From NCBI GenBank assembly GCA_017521875.1, contig JAFXBH010000148.1, positions 1 to 5,888 on the forward strand: a stretch of 5,888 nt of DNA, given 5' to 3'. This stretch comes from Oscillospiraceae bacterium (GTDB taxonomy: Bacteria > Bacillota > Clostridia > Oscillospirales > Oscillospiraceae). Below, piece by piece: positions 5,871-5,888 of this stretch (position 1 is the stretch's first letter; the number at the start of each line of letters is the position of its first letter). Below the pieces are notes generated by a model. It searched no databases. It was not told where the DNA came from and was given only the letters and a program-made list of their open reading frames with translations. A program made the translations under genes and the position numbers.

Positions 5871-5888
5871 TTAAGGTTCGCCTCGGTC

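Overview
The window looks like a chromosomal stretch from a low-G+C-phylum (Bacillota) anaerobe, probably class Clostridia and perhaps a gut Oscillospirales-type genome. This is inferred from the style of the RlmB, MnmG and TrmB proteins, strong AGGAGG ribosome binding sites, sigma-A type promoters and intrinsic terminators, in a moderately GC-rich background. The genus cannot be fixed from the sequence alone.

Left block, plus strand (1-2560): the 3' end of rlmB (23S rRNA 2'-O-methyltransferase) is followed after 11 nt by a 712-residue membrane protein. Its fold order matches a P1B-type (heavy-metal) P-type ATPase, but the phosphorylation motif is replaced, the actuator domain is nearly absent and the hinge motifs are gone. 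It looks like a dedicated pseudo-ATPase. Ahead of the membrane part is an acidic, probably disordered tail with six Thr-x-(Arg/Lys)-hydrophobic motifs. The gene ends at a hairpin that also terminates the converging operon.

Middle block, minus strand (5153-2559): a sigma-A type promoter drives trmB (tRNA m7G46 methyltransferase) and mnmG (tRNA wobble-uridine cmnm5 modification). The two genes overlap by 28 nt, so translation is probably coupled. Together with rlmB, this makes the core of the window an RNA-modification neighbourhood.

Right block (5181-5888): two small, divergently transcribed helix-turn-helix regulators share a compact control region. The plus-strand promoter is a perfect consensus (TTGACA, 17 nt, TATAAT) whose spacer is almost filled by a palindrome with 8-bp arms. 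The minus-strand promoter's -35 box overlaps the plus-strand -35 box back to back. This resembles an autoregulated repressor pair or switch. The minus-strand regulator is more AT-rich than the genes to its left, which suggests an acquired module. Beyond it, at 5791-5870, lies a non-coding stretch with two copies of a 12-bp sequence, each followed by a hairpin, probably a fragment of a larger dispersed repeat cut by the window edge.

The most unusual items are the degenerate P-type ATPase with its Thr-motif tail, the operator-in-promoter regulator pair, and the 12-mer-plus-hairpin repeat.
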